This document shows positions 1-8,490 of a stretch of DNA of 60,629 bases, piece by piece. The first letter of the stretch is position 1. Each line of letters begins with the position of its first letter. The stretch comes from an uncultured Bacteroidota bacterium (GTDB lineage Bacteria; Bacteroidota; Bacteroidia; Flavobacteriales; Flavobacteriaceae), in contig CACGZJ010000008.1 in the NCBI GenBank assembly GCA_902577515.1, forward strand, positions 1 through 60,629, read 5' to 3'. Made by a program: the position numbers and the translations under genes. The notes below the pieces were generated by a model. That model saw only the letters and a list, made by a program, of their open reading frames with translations, did not search any database and was not told where the DNA came from.

Positions 1-1
1 A

Positions 2-58
2 AAACCTAAATCAAAAGGAATATTCTCAAGAGTTAAAAGTTTCTTTAAAAGAAAATAA
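2..58 (+). CDS. C-terminal tail of a truncated upstream gene (partial)
   Basis: An open frame runs in from the left edge and ends at a TAA at 56-58, three bases before the tRNA-Leu gene. The 18 visible codons encode a strongly basic tail ending FFKRK. Too little remains to identify the protein. It fits the dense packing of the rest of the window, but a chance open frame of this length cannot be excluded. Confidence 0.35.
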   Translation, partial: KPKSKGIFSRVKSFFKRK

Positions 59-60
59 AG

Positions 61-145
61 TGCCTACGACTGGACTCGAACCAGCACTCGAAAAATTCGA
101 ACTACCCCCTCAAGGTAGCGTGTATACCAATTTCACCACGTAGGC
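61..145 (-). tRNA. tRNA-Leu (anticodon GAG)
   Basis: Read on the minus strand, this 85-nt segment folds as a class II tRNA. The 7-bp acceptor stem pairs GCCTACG (139-145) with CGTAGGC (62-68), and the discriminator base is A. The anticodon arm is CTACC-TTGAGGG-GGTAG with anticodon GAG. A long variable arm has a TCGAA/TTCGA stem, and the T-arm carries GTTCGAGTC. The 3' CCA is not encoded. It reads CUC and CUU leucine codons. Confidence 0.95.
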
Positions 146-163
146 TTTAAAATGTTAGGGTAG

Positions 164-236
164 TGACCTGGCTGGGGCTCGAACCCAGGACCCTCTCCTT
201 AAAAGGGAGATGCTCTACCAACTGAGCTACCAGGTC
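164..236 (-). tRNA. tRNA-Lys (anticodon TTT)
   Basis: Minus-strand 73-nt tRNA. The acceptor stem pairs GACCTGG (230-236) with CCAGGTC (165-171), the discriminator is A, the D-arm contains AGCTCAGTTGGTAGAGC, and the anticodon stem-loop is TCTCC-CTTTTAA-GGAGA with anticodon TTT. The T-arm is the standard GGTTCGAGCC type. CCA is not encoded. It lies 18 bp upstream of the tRNA-Leu in the same orientation, so the two are probably co-transcribed. Confidence 0.95.
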
Positions 237-293
237 TAAAAAAGAGGTCAAATATACATTGAAATATTCATTATTCAATCATCTTTTTTATTA

Positions 294-301
294 TAAATTT
301 G
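294..301 (+). promoter_or_regulatory. Putative -7 box TAAATTTG before aroK
   Basis: Exact match to the Bacteroidota -7 consensus TAnnTTTG, ending 7 nt before the aroK ATG. No convincing -33 TTTG is visible. If used, transcription would start about at the start codon. Confidence 0.45.
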
Positions 302-308
302 TTAATCT

Positions 309-836
309 ATGGCTGATACAATATTTCTGATTGGATATATGGGTGCGGGTAAAACTGTTGTTGGAAAATCTCTCTCAAAATCTATTAATTATGATTTTTA
401 TGATTTAGATAATTTTATTGAGATAATGGAAAAGAAAAAGATTTCAGAAATCTTTAATGATCATAATGAAGTTTATTTTAGAAGACTTGAAAATAAATAT
501 TTAAAAATTTTATCTCAAAAAAAAGAATCAAAAATCATTTCTTTAGGAGGTGGGACTCCATGTTTTAAAAATAATATTAAAATTATTGAAAGCACTCCTA
601 ATTCAATAACGATTTATCTTAAGGCATCAGTAAGTTGTCTTATGAAGAGACTTAAAGATGGAAAAAATAAACGTCCTCTAATTTCTCATATAAAATCATC
701 TAAAGATCTAAAAGATTTTATTAGTAAACACCTTTTTGATAGAGCTATTTACTATGAAAATGCTGATGTTAAATTAAGTGTTGATAATCTTAAAATAAAT
801 GAAATTGTAAAATTAATTTCTAATTTTTTAGCTTAA
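309..836 (+). CDS. aroK: Shikimate kinase
   Basis: Phosphorylates the 3-OH of shikimate with ATP, the fifth step of the shikimate pathway, in the cytosol. The 175-residue length is normal for the family. A P-loop GYMGAGKT (9-16), the shikimate/Mg-binding DLD (32-34), the shikimate-binding Arg58 in FRRLE, the GGG loop (80-82), a lid with KRP (121-123) and Arg145 of the adenine/phosphate region are all visible. aroC, which acts two steps later, lies at the far end of the window, so the pathway genes are dispersed. The 3' end overlaps the convergent phosphoribosyltransferase gene by 9 bp. The only upstream signal is a -7-like box; there is no Shine-Dalgarno sequence. Confidence 0.95.
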   Translation: MADTIFLIGYMGAGKTVVGKSLSKSINYDFYDLDNFIEIMEKKKISEIFNDHNEVYFRRLENKYLKILSQKKESKIISLGGGTPCFKNNIKIIESTPNSITIYLKASVSCLMKRLKDGKNKRPLISHIKSSKDLKDFISKHLFDRAIYYENADVKLSVDNLKINEIVKLISNFLA

Positions 837-1328
837 AAATACATTAAACTCTTTTTTTTCATCAATTATAAAATCTATATGTTCATTAACTGATGTGGAT
901 AATTTGACACCGGAGAAGTCTACTTTAACTGGAAATAAAGTTTGATCTCTATTAACAATTACTGATGTTTTTATTTTTGATGGATTAAGATTAATTAAGT
1001 TAGAAATTACAAACTGAAGAGTTCTTCCAGATTGAGAAACATCATCAACTAATAAAACCGTGCTATTATTGATGTCATATTTTTCTTCAATTTTTATTTC
1101 ATAACCTTTACCTTTTTTTAAAATATCAATTTTATGGATTTTAATTTTTAAATTTGAGTATTCTTCAATAAAATTTTTAATTTTTTTGGCAATTTCATAT
1201 CCATTTTTAGATATTCCAATAATAGTCAATTTTTCATCATTAAAAACTTCTTCATAAACCTCTAAAGAAATTCTTTTTATTTTACTTTGAATGTCATTAT
1301 TATTTAAAATTAAATTTTTTGCCTCCAT
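828..1328 (-). CDS. PRTase-fold phosphoribosyltransferase of unknown substrate
   Basis: A 166-residue type I phosphoribosyltransferase-fold protein. The PRPP-binding motif VLLVDDVSQSGRT at 91-103 has the expected two acidic residues followed by a Thr/Gly-rich phosphate loop. It resembles the PyrR/hypoxanthine-PRTase group, but the base-recognition region does not identify a substrate, so I leave it unnamed. It may salvage a nucleobase or act as a PyrR-like regulator. It is convergent with aroK and overlaps it by 9 bp. It is divergent from the FKBP lipoprotein gene, with 60 bp between start codons. Confidence 0.8.
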   Translation of the reverse strand: MEAKNLILNNNDIQSKIKRISLEVYEEVFNDEKLTIIGISKNGYEIAKKIKNFIEEYSNLKIKIHKIDILKKGKGYEIKIEEKYDINNSTVLLVDDVSQSGRTLQFVISNLINLNPSKIKTSVIVNRDQTLFPVKVDFSGVKLSTSVNEHIDFIIDEKKEFNVFLS

Positions 1329-1335
1329 AGTTAAT

Positions 1336-1343
1336 CAAATATA
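1336..1343 (-). promoter_or_regulatory. Putative -7 box TATATTTG before the phosphoribosyltransferase gene
   Basis: Exact TAnnTTTG on the minus strand, 7 nt before the ATG at 1328. It predicts a very short or absent leader. Confidence 0.45.
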
Positions 1344-1388
1344 TAACTCTTTATTTAAAGAAAGTAAAATTGTATATTCGCAACAATT

Positions 1389-2264
1389 ATGAAGAATTTT
1401 TTTATAATTTTATTTCTATCAATTTTTGTCTTTTATAGTTGTGATAAGGACTCTGATAATATCCCTGAGATTAGAGAATATTCTGAACAGGTCATAGTTG
1501 ATAATGACTTAATTGTTACTTACCTTAAAACTCATACATATAATTATAATCAGCTCAATGTTAGATCAGACTTAAAAATTATACTAGATACATTAGATTC
1601 CTCAAACTCTTCCAATCTTTCATTATATGATATGATTGACGTAAAGACAGTAGATGTTACTGATTCTAACGGAGATATAGTGCCTCATAATTTATATTAT
1701 TTAATAGTTAGAGAAGGAGAAAAAAGAAGCCCTGTGATAACTGATTCAGTTTATGTTGCATATCAAGGTTCTTTATTAGATGGAAATTATTTTGATCAAA
1801 GATCATTTCCTGTTTGGTTGGATATGGCAAATGCACTTCCTGGTTTTAGAGAAGGTGTCTCAGAGTTGAAATCTGGTTCTTTCATTCAAAATCAGGATGG
1901 TTCAATTTCTTATCAAAACTATGGTGTTGGCTTGTTTTTTATGCCTTCAGGTCTAGGATATTTTGACTCTCAAACTTCATCTGCAATTCCTGAATACTCT
2001 CCTTTAATTTTTTCTGTTAAATTAATGACCTATACTGACACTGATCATGATAATGATGGAATACTATCAATCAATGAAGATATAGATGGAGATGGAATTC
2101 CTTTTCAAGATGATACTGACGGAGATAGGCTTTGGAACATGTATGATGTAGATGATGATAATGACGGAGTTTTAACAAAGAATGAACTTGATAAAAATGA
2201 TGACGGAATAATAGACGATACAGATAACGATGGAATCCCAGACTATTTAGATAATGATAGTTAA
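1389..2264 (+). CDS. FKBP-type peptidyl-prolyl isomerase-like lipoprotein with Asp-rich calcium repeats
   Basis: A 291-residue predicted lipoprotein. A hydrophobic signal peptide ends in a lipobox with Cys18 (FVFYSC). Residues about 100-215 look like an FKBP domain: the segment SVYVAYQGSLLDGNYFDQR and the later PGFREGVSELKSGS match its core strands and the 'PGW.EG' loop. From about 217 to the end come repeated D-x-D-x-DG units resembling thrombospondin type-3 repeats, which bind calcium in known proteins. Likely role: folding or assembly of envelope proteins on the periplasmic or outer face. Whether isomerase activity remains is uncertain because several active-site aromatics cannot be placed. 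Its stop codon shares TTAA with the stop of the convergent gene. Confidence 0.75.
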   Translation: MKNFFIILFLSIFVFYSCDKDSDNIPEIREYSEQVIVDNDLIVTYLKTHTYNYNQLNVRSDLKIILDTLDSSNSSNLSLYDMIDVKTVDVTDSNGDIVPHNLYYLIVREGEKRSPVITDSVYVAYQGSLLDGNYFDQRSFPVWLDMANALPGFREGVSELKSGSFIQNQDGSISYQNYGVGLFFMPSGLGYFDSQTSSAIPEYSPLIFSVKLMTYTDTDHDNDGILSINEDIDGDGIPFQDDTDGDRLWNMYDVDDDNDGVLTKNELDKNDDGIIDDTDNDGIPDYLDNDS

Positions 2265-2905
2265 TCTTTTTTTCTAAAAAATCCATATGGTATATCATAT
2301 GAAATATTTAAAGACAATTTATTTGTTGTTAAGTCAACGTTTGCATCATCTAATTGGACTCCATTAGCATTTATTATTAATATTTCTTTTCTATTCAAGC
2401 CTCTTTCATATCTTAATCCTAAACTAACTGATTTTATTTTAATTCTAGTTCCAAGTAATAATCCAACTGAATATTTATCTTTAATCTCCTCAAGATTAAA
2501 ATTGCTAGAATTTGACAGGCTATATTTAAAAGATGGTCCTCCAAAGACACTTACTGGTCCTAAAACTTTGTATCCAAATATTATGGGCATTTGAATATCG
2601 GTTGATTTATATGAATGTTCTGCTATCTGAATCAAATCGTTAGATTGAATTGCAGAAGCATTTTTTGATTTTGAAAAAATTAAATTCAGTTCAGGTCTTA
2701 TATAAAATGTAATTAAATCAATTTCAGAAAAAACACCAAACTGAAATCCTGTTGAATTTTTTATATCTAGATTATAGTTATCAATTTTATTTTTTAGATC
2801 TGTTATTGATCCAAAATTATCATCGTTTAGTCCAAAATTAACCCCAAAATTACCTTGGGCTAATAAGGTTGATGAAAATAGAACTGAAATAAATACTATT
2901 CTCAT
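2261..2905 (-). CDS. Outer-membrane beta-barrel protein (porin-like, PorT/OMP_b-brl type)
   Basis: A 214-residue protein with a short cleavable signal peptide (MRIVFISVLFSSTLLAQ) followed by alternating hydrophobic/polar strands, for example FGVNFGL, SGFQFGVFSEID, FYIRPELNLIF and SLGLRYERGLN. This matches the small 8-stranded 'outer membrane beta-barrel' family common in Bacteroidota. Function is unknown; family members are structural or assembly barrels. The ATG overlaps the end of the upstream transketolase C-subunit gene by 4 bp, so it is probably translated from the transketolase mRNA. The 3' end overlaps the convergent FKBP lipoprotein gene by 4 bp. Confidence 0.7.
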   Translation of the reverse strand: MRIVFISVLFSSTLLAQGNFGVNFGLNDDNFGSITDLKNKIDNYNLDIKNSTGFQFGVFSEIDLITFYIRPELNLIFSKSKNASAIQSNDLIQIAEHSYKSTDIQMPIIFGYKVLGPVSVFGGPSFKYSLSNSSNFNLEEIKDKYSVGLLLGTRIKIKSVSLGLRYERGLNRKEILIINANGVQLDDANVDLTTNKLSLNISYDIPYGFFRKKD

Positions 2906-3858
2906 TTTTTTCTTTTAAGTACCTCTTTACAGGCAACAATTATTGAATCTTTATTAAGTCCATATTTAATCATAAGCTCACTTGGTTTTCCTGATTCACC
3001 GAATGTATCTTTTGTGCCTACTAACTCTTGAGGTGTTGGTAATTTTGTACTCAAAAGTCTTGAAACACTCTCACCAAGACCGCCATAAATATTATGTTCC
3101 TCGGCAGAAACAATACATCCTGTTTTGCTTACAGAATTTAATATTACCTCCTCATCTAAAGGTTTAATAGTATGAATGTTAATTATTTCACATTTAATGT
3201 TATTTCTTTCTAATTCAGAAGCAGCAATCAAAGATTCCCAGACAAGATGACCAGTTGCTACGATTGTTACATCGTTGCCTTCTTTTAATAGTTCACCTCT
3301 ACCTATTACAAAATCTTTTTCAATATCAGTAAAGTTTGCAACTTTAGGTCTTCCAAATCTTAAATAAACAGGCCCATCAAATTCACTGATTGCAATTGTT
3401 GCAAGTTTAGTTTGATTAAAATCACATGTATTAATAACAGTCATTCCAGGGAGCATTTTCATTAACCCAATATCTTCAAGTATTTGATGAGTTGCGCCAT
3501 CCTCACCTAGAGTAATGCCAGCATGAGATGCACATATTTTTACATTTTTATTAGAATACGCAACAGATTGTCTAATTTGATCGTAGACTCTACCAGTTGA
3601 GAAATTTGCAAAAGTACCAGTAAATGGAATTTTTCCACCAATAGCAAGACCTGCCGCTAATCCAATCATATTAGCTTCAGCTATCCCAGTCTGGAAAAAT
3701 CTATCTGGATTTTCTTTTGAGAAAGTGTCCATTTTTAGAGATCCAGTTAAATCTGCACAAAGTGCTACAACATCTTTATTTTTTCTTCCAAGTTCTGTTA
3801 AGCCTTCACCAAATCCAGATCTTGTATCTTTATCCCCTTGATTATTAAATCTATTCAT
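2902..3858 (-). CDS. Transketolase, C-terminal (Pyr) subunit
   Basis: Second half of a split transketolase, 318 residues. It carries the pyrimidine-binding Pyr domain with the catalytic Glu61 in the TGIAEANMIG motif, the HAGITLGEDGATHQ segment (112-125), and a C-terminal transketolase domain. With the N-subunit encoded one base upstream it forms the ThDP enzyme of the non-oxidative pentose phosphate pathway, moving two-carbon units between sugar phosphates. Splitting is common in Bacteroidota and in archaea. A DXS-type synthase is unlikely because that enzyme is a single chain and the two halves here match split transketolases. Confidence 0.88.
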   Translation of the reverse strand: MNRFNNQGDKDTRSGFGEGLTELGRKNKDVVALCADLTGSLKMDTFSKENPDRFFQTGIAEANMIGLAAGLAIGGKIPFTGTFANFSTGRVYDQIRQSVAYSNKNVKICASHAGITLGEDGATHQILEDIGLMKMLPGMTVINTCDFNQTKLATIAISEFDGPVYLRFGRPKVANFTDIEKDFVIGRGELLKEGNDVTIVATGHLVWESLIAASELERNNIKCEIINIHTIKPLDEEVILNSVSKTGCIVSAEEHNIYGGLGESVSRLLSTKLPTPQELVGTKDTFGESGKPSELMIKYGLNKDSIIVACKEVLKRKK

Positions 3859-3859
3859 A

Positions 3860-4687
3860 TTAATAGTCTCCTAAAGTTTCTGGATTTTGATTTAATGCAA
3901 TTTCTAGTTCATGATCATTAGGAGCTACTCCATGCCATTTATGAGTGTTCATCATAAAATCTACTCCATTACCCATTATGGTTTTCATTAAGATTAGTAT
4001 TGGACTTCCTTTACCTAGACTATCTTTAGCCTCAATCATTACATTATAAATTTCATCTAATGAATTTCCATTATATATTTCAAATACTTTCCAACCAAAT
4101 GCTTCAAGTTTAAGTTTCAAATTTCCTAAATCAAGAACATCTTTAGTAGATCCATCTATTTGTTGACCATTGAAATCTACAGTAACAATAATATTATCAA
4201 CTTTTTTTGCAGATGCAAACATAAATGCCTCCCAATTTTGTCCTTCTTGAAGTTCACCATCTCCAGTAAGAACAAAAACAGTAGAATTATCTTGATTTAT
4301 TTTTTTTGACAATGCTACTCCAATCCCTACAGATAATCCTTGCCCAAGAGATCCAGATGATATATTTATTCCTGGTAAACCATCATGATTAGTTGGATGA
4401 CCTTGCAGTCTAGAATTAATCTTTCTGAATGTATTTAATTCATTTAATTTAAAATGACCAGTCCTAGCTAATATACTATAGTAAACTGGAGAGATATGCC
4501 CATTAGAAAGAATGAAAATATCATTTAGATCTTTTTTGGAATCATTTTTAAGAACTTTTTTATAGAGTATAACGAAAAATTCAACACAGCCTAAAGAACC
4601 ACCAGGATGACCCGAATTTGCAGAATGAACCATTCTTAGTATATCTCTTCTTATTTGCTGAGAAAGTATTTTTAAATCTTCATTCAT
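3860..4687 (-). CDS. Transketolase, N-terminal (PP) subunit
   Basis: First half of split transketolase, 275 residues from the ATG at 4687. An upstream in-frame ATG at 4723 would add 12 residues that look non-homologous and would include the TACATTTA promoter box, so I prefer 4687. Visible are HSANSGHPGGSLG near the N-terminus, with the substrate and phosphate-binding His/Ser, and the ThDP-Mg motif GDGELQEGQ followed about 25 residues later by VDFNGQQIDG. It pairs with the C-subunit directly downstream, one base apart, as a two-gene unit that continues into the barrel gene. Confidence 0.88.
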   Translation of the reverse strand: MNEDLKILSQQIRRDILRMVHSANSGHPGGSLGCVEFFVILYKKVLKNDSKKDLNDIFILSNGHISPVYYSILARTGHFKLNELNTFRKINSRLQGHPTNHDGLPGINISSGSLGQGLSVGIGVALSKKINQDNSTVFVLTGDGELQEGQNWEAFMFASAKKVDNIIVTVDFNGQQIDGSTKDVLDLGNLKLKLEAFGWKVFEIYNGNSLDEIYNVMIEAKDSLGKGSPILILMKTIMGNGVDFMMNTHKWHGVAPNDHELEIALNQNPETLGDY

Positions 4688-4693
4688 TTTTTG

Positions 4694-4701
4694 TAAATGT
4701 A
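4694..4701 (-). promoter_or_regulatory. Putative -7 box TACATTTA before the transketolase operon
   Basis: TAnnTTTA on the minus strand ending 6 nt before the ATG at 4687. It supports that start over the upstream in-frame ATG at 4723. Confidence 0.4.
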
Positions 4702-4797
4702 GGGTTATAGAAATCAGTTTCAAAATTGTTTAAATCCTTTTTATCATAAATTCTATATAAATAGTTAACAATATTTAATACTTCTTAATTACTTTTC

Positions 4798-4805
4798 TAA
4801 TTTTG
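4798..4805 (+). promoter_or_regulatory. Putative -7 box TAATTTTG before the LptF/G gene
   Basis: Exact TAnnTTTG with only 5 nt between the box and the ATG at 4811. The predicted transcript would be leaderless. Confidence 0.45.
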
Positions 4806-4810
4806 GAAAA

Positions 4811-5878
4811 ATGAGGATTCTAGATAAGTATATAATAAAAAAATTTTTAGGGACATTTCTTATCATGTTTGGTCTTTTTATTCCAATTGGTATAATGGTA
4901 GACTTTGCAGAAAAGATAGATAAGTTTAGAGAAAATGAAATACCTGCTAATTTAATTTTTAATTACTACATAGATTTTATTTGGTATTTTGGAAGTCAAC
5001 TTTATCCTGTATTTCTTTTTTTAGCTGTTATTTGGTTTACCTCTAGACTGGCAAATAATACAGAAATTACTGCTATTTTATCCTCTGGTATTTCATTTAA
5101 AAGATTTTCTCAGCCTTATTTAGTTTCTGCTTTAATTGTTGTAGTTTTTGCACTAATATCTGTAATGTTTATCGTTCCAAAATCTAATAAAAATTATAAT
5201 GAATTTGTTTCGCAAAAAATTAAGGGTGAGGAGGTAGCTAATAGTTCAAGAATATTCAAACAAATAAATGATAACGAATTTATATATGCAAGTTCTTATG
5301 ATGTTAAAAGAAAAAGAGCTTTAAATTTTACCTTGGAAAATTTTGAAGATTTTACTCTAAAGCATAAAATTACTGCAAATACAATAAGATGGGATGACTC
5401 TATTTTTAGATTAACAAATTACGTGGAAAGAATTATTGATAATAAGGGAGATGTAATTAAAAGGTCCACTAGAAAAGATACTATATTAGACTTCGACATT
5501 GATGACCTAGCACCCGTAAATTACCTTGCAGAAACTTTAAATTTTTTTGAACTTAATAGGTTAATTAGATATGAGAAAACTGCTGGATCTCCTTTAATTA
5601 ATTCACACTTATTAGTTCGCCATAAAAGGTATACAATTCCTTTATCATGCTTTGTTCTAACTCTTATTGCTGTTTCTGTATCTTCCATAAAAAGAAGAGG
5701 TGGAACTGGTTCCAATCTTGCCATTGGAGTATCTCTTGGGTTCTTGTTTATTTTTTTAGATAAAATTTTGGGTGTACTAGTTATAAAGTCAAATTTTTCT
5801 CCTGCTATTGCTTCTTGGGGTATACTTTTATTCTTTTTAACAATTGCTATTTTTTTAGTAAGAAAATCTTTAAGGTAG
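4811..5878 (+). CDS. LptF/LptG-family permease of LPS export
   Basis: A 355-residue YjgP/YjgQ-family membrane protein. Three membrane segments lie near the N-terminus (about 12-31, 55-76 and 104-123), then a soluble periplasmic beta-rich region (about 125-270), then three C-terminal membrane segments. This is the LptF/G architecture. These proteins form the inner-membrane channel of the LptB2FG transporter that extracts lipopolysaccharide. Bacteroidota often carry the two paralogues apart, and I cannot tell F from G here. It stands alone, 36 bp upstream of accA in the same direction. Confidence 0.88.
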   Translation: MRILDKYIIKKFLGTFLIMFGLFIPIGIMVDFAEKIDKFRENEIPANLIFNYYIDFIWYFGSQLYPVFLFLAVIWFTSRLANNTEITAILSSGISFKRFSQPYLVSALIVVVFALISVMFIVPKSNKNYNEFVSQKIKGEEVANSSRIFKQINDNEFIYASSYDVKRKRALNFTLENFEDFTLKHKITANTIRWDDSIFRLTNYVERIIDNKGDVIKRSTRKDTILDFDIDDLAPVNYLAETLNFFELNRLIRYEKTAGSPLINSHLLVRHKRYTIPLSCFVLTLIAVSVSSIKRRGGTGSNLAIGVSLGFLFIFLDKILGVLVIKSNFSPAIASWGILLFFLTIAIFLVRKSLR

Positions 5879-5893
5879 GTTATTTAATTAATT

Positions 5894-5901
5894 TATATTT
5901 G
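5894..5901 (+). promoter_or_regulatory. Putative -7 box TATATTTG before accA
   Basis: Exact TAnnTTTG in the 36-bp gap, 13 nt before the accA ATG. It suggests accA has its own promoter. Confidence 0.45.
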
Positions 5902-5914
5902 AGAAAAAATAAAA

Positions 5915-6868
5915 ATGGAGTTTTTAGATTTTGAAACACCGGTAAAAGATATTATTGATCAAATAAATAAGTGTAAATCTATTGAAAATGAAAGTGATGT
6001 TGATATTACTAAAACCTACAACTTACTTCAGAAGAAACTTGTTGAAACTAAAAAAAATATCTATTCCAATCTTACTTCATGGCAAAGAGTTCAGCTGTCA
6101 AGACATCCAAACAGACCTTATGCTCTTGACTATATAAATTATTTATGTGGTGATTCATTTCTTGAATTACATGGGGATCGAAATGTTAAAGATGATAAAG
6201 CTATGATTGGAGGTTTAGGCAAAATAAATAATGATTCATTCATGTTTATTGGAACTCAAAAAGGTTATAATACCAAAACCAGACAGTATAGAAATTTTGG
6301 AATGGCAAATCCAGAAGGATATAGAAAAGCTTTGAGGTTAATGAAAAAAGCCGAAAAATTTAATATTCCAATAGTCACTTTAATTGATACTCCTGGAGCA
6401 TATCCAGGCCTAGAAGCAGAGGAAAGAGGACAGGGTGAAGCGATAGCAAGAAATATATATGAAATGATGAATATTAAAGTTCCAATTATATGTATAATTA
6501 TTGGAGAAGGTGCTTCTGGAGGGGCCTTAGGTATAGGTGTTGGTGATAAGATTTTAATGTTGGAAAATACATGGTACTCTGTTATTTCCCCTGAATCATG
6601 TTCTTCTATTTTGTGGAGGAACTGGGAATACAAAGAATTAGCTGCAGATGCTCTCAAGCTAACTGCTAATGATATGCTTAAGAATAAGTTGATTGACAAA
6701 ATAATCAAAGAGCCTTTGGGCGGAGCTCATTATGATCCTGAAGAAACATTCGAGACAGTTAGAGAGAATATAATATCCTTAAAAAAGGAAATTACCTCTA
6801 TAAGTTTAAAAAAAATGATTAACAATAGAAGAAAAAAATTTGTAAAGATTGGAAATTTTAAAGGATGA
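5915..6868 (+). CDS. accA: Acetyl-CoA carboxylase carboxyltransferase subunit alpha
   Basis: Alpha subunit of the carboxyltransferase that moves carboxylate from biotin-BCCP to acetyl-CoA, the first committed step of fatty-acid synthesis. Its 317 residues are typical. After an alpha-helical N-terminus comes the crotonase-like core: LELHGDR, a long segment with [27 protein letters not shown] followed by [10 protein letters not shown], and the oxyanion loop [17 protein letters not shown]. The partner accD and the biotin subunits are not in this window. Followed by 113 bp of non-coding DNA before dnaB. Confidence 0.96.
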   Translation: MEFLDFETPVKDIIDQINKCKSIENESDVDITKTYNLLQKKLVETKKNIYSNLTSWQRVQLSRHPNRPYALDYINYLCGDSFLELHGDRNVKDDKAMIGGLGKINNDSFMFIGTQKGYNTKTRQYRNFGMANPEGYRKALRLMKKAEKFNIPIVTLIDTPGAYPGLEAEERGQGEAIARNIYEMMNIKVPIICIIIGEGASGGALGIGVGDKILMLENTWYSVISPESCSSILWRNWEYKELAADALKLTANDMLKNKLIDKIIKEPLGGAHYDPEETFETVRENIISLKKEITSISLKKMINNRRKKFVKIGNFKG

Positions 6869-6981
6869 GATCAATATTAACAAATTTTATTACTTATTAA
6901 CATTTTTTTTGTTCATACATTATATTGAATAACCTATAGAATTTCCTACGCTAGAAAGTTGTTTTTCCATACATTTACTTA
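6869..6981. other. Intergenic region accA-dnaB, largest gap with no assigned element
   Basis: 113 bp, among the longest gaps in the window. It contains an AT-rich tract with an eight-T run near 6904-6910 followed by TATATTGA near 6921. I see no terminator hairpin, no RNA gene and no clear TAnnTTTG box. It presumably carries the dnaB promoter. Confidence 0.4.
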
Positions 6982-8490
6982 ATGGAGAAAAGGAACCCCT
7001 TGAAAATTTATGAAAATGAAAACCAATCCATAGTAAATCTATCGGCTGGTAAAATACCTCCTCAAGCAGTTGATTTAGAAGAGGCTGTTCTTGGGGCAAT
7101 GCTTATAGATGAAAAAGGCGTTAACGAGGTTATAGACATTCTTTCTCCTGAAGTTTTTTATAAAAAATCACATCAACTTATTTTTGAATCAATTCAAAGA
7201 CTATTTAGAGAATCAGAGCCAATTGATTTATTAACAGTATCAGCTGATTTAAAGAAAAATAAAAATTTTGAGATAGTTGGAGGAGATTTCTACCTTATTG
7301 GTCTTTCTCAAAAAGTTTCTTCATCAGCACATATTGAATATCATTCAAGAATTATTCAGCAAAAATTTATTCAAAGAAAACTAATCACAATTTCAAATGA
7401 AATTATTTCAAAATCTTACAATGAAAGTACTGATGTAATGGATCTATTAGATGAGGCTGAGTCAAAATTATATGATATTGCACAAAATAATATAAAGGGT
7501 TCCTCTGAAACTGCTCAAAATCTAGTAATACAAGCTAAAAATAGAATTGAAGAAATAGGAAATAGAGAAGGTTCTTTAAGTGGAATATCAACTGGATTTG
7601 AAAAATTAGATAGATTAACCTCAGGATGGCAACCAAGTGATTTAATTATTATTGCTGCTAGGCCTGGTATGGGTAAAACAGCTTTAGCTTTATCAATGGC
7701 TAGAAATATATCTGTCCAAAAGAAAATCCCTGTAGCATTTTTCTCTCTTGAGATGTCTTCAGTTCAACTTATTACAAGACTTATTTCTGCTGAAACTGGA
7801 CTTTCTTCTGATAAATTAAGGACTGGTAAACTTGCACAACATGAGTGGCAACAATTAAATGTTAAAGTATCAGATCTTGAATCAGCTCCTCTTTATATAG
7901 ATGATAGTGCTGCGCTAACTATTTTCGAGCTAAGAGCAAAAGCTAGAAGGCTTGCATCTGCTCATGATATTAAGTTAATTGTAATAGATTATCTTCAATT
8001 AATGAATTTAGGATCTTCTAATAAAGCAGGTAATAGAGAACAGGAAATATCTACAATTTCTAGAAACCTGAAAGCTCTTGCTAAAGAATTAAATATACCA
8101 GTAATTGCGTTATCTCAGTTATCGAGGGCTGTAGAGACTAGAGGTGGGACTAAAAGACCAATTCTATCAGATTTAAGAGAATCAGGCGCAATTGAACAAG
8201 ATGCTGATATTGTATCTTTCTTATATAGACCAGAATATTATGGAATAACTGAATGGGATGATGATATGAAAACCCCATCTGAAGGCCAAGGAGAGTTTAT
8301 TGTTGCAAAGCATAGAAATGGTGCTTTAGACTCAATTAAACTTAAATTTGTTGCTAACCTTGGTAAATTTGAAGATATTGATAGCTTTGATTCTCCCTTT
8401 GAGTTTCAGTCAAAGCTTAATTCAGATAATAAATTAAGTGACTTTAGTGAACCATTAAATAAAGATGATGATGATAATCTTCCATTTTAA
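6982..8490 (+). CDS. dnaB: Replicative DNA helicase
   Basis: Hexameric 5'-3' helicase at the replication fork, 502 residues. The N-terminal primase-interacting DnaB-N domain begins around residue 26 (PPQAVDLEEAVLGAML). The RecA-like C-terminal domain carries Walker A ARPGMGKT (226-233), catalytic Glu257 in FSLEMS, Walker B ending at Asp336 in LIVIDYLQL, and SQLSR (378-382). The acidic tail is typical of Bacteroidota homologues. No intein is present. The stop codon abuts the stop of convergent prfB without a gap. dnaN and holA are also in the window but not linked in an operon. Confidence 0.97.
   Translation: MEKRNPLKIYENENQSIVNLSAGKIPPQAVDLEEAVLGAMLIDEKGVNEVIDILSPEVFYKKSHQLIFESIQRLFRESEPIDLLTVSADLKKNKNFEIVGGDFYLIGLSQKVSSSAHIEYHSRIIQQKFIQRKLITISNEIISKSYNESTDVMDLLDEAESKLYDIAQNNIKGSSETAQNLVIQAKNRIEEIGNREGSLSGISTGFEKLDRLTSGWQPSDLIIIAARPGMGKTALALSMARNISVQKKIPVAFFSLEMSSVQLITRLISAETGLSSDKLRTGKLAQHEWQQLNVKVSDLESAPLYIDDSAALTIFELRAKARRLASAHDIKLIVIDYLQLMNLGSSNKAGNREQEISTISRNLKALAKELNIPVIALSQLSRAVETRGGTKRPILSDLRESGAIEQDADIVSFLYRPEYYGITEWDDDMKTPSEGQGEFIVAKHRNGALDSIKLKFVANLGKFEDIDSFDSPFEFQSKLNSDNKLSDFSEPLNKDDDDNLPF

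Noticed and set aside
2040-2262. Tandem DNA repeat in the FKBP lipoprotein gene
   Set aside because: The GAT/GAC-rich pattern reflects Asp-rich calcium repeats at the protein level; the DNA copies are not identical or regularly spaced.
6265-6708. 147-codon minus-strand frame opposite accA
   Set aside because: Complementary shadow of a highly conserved gene with no domain features of its own.
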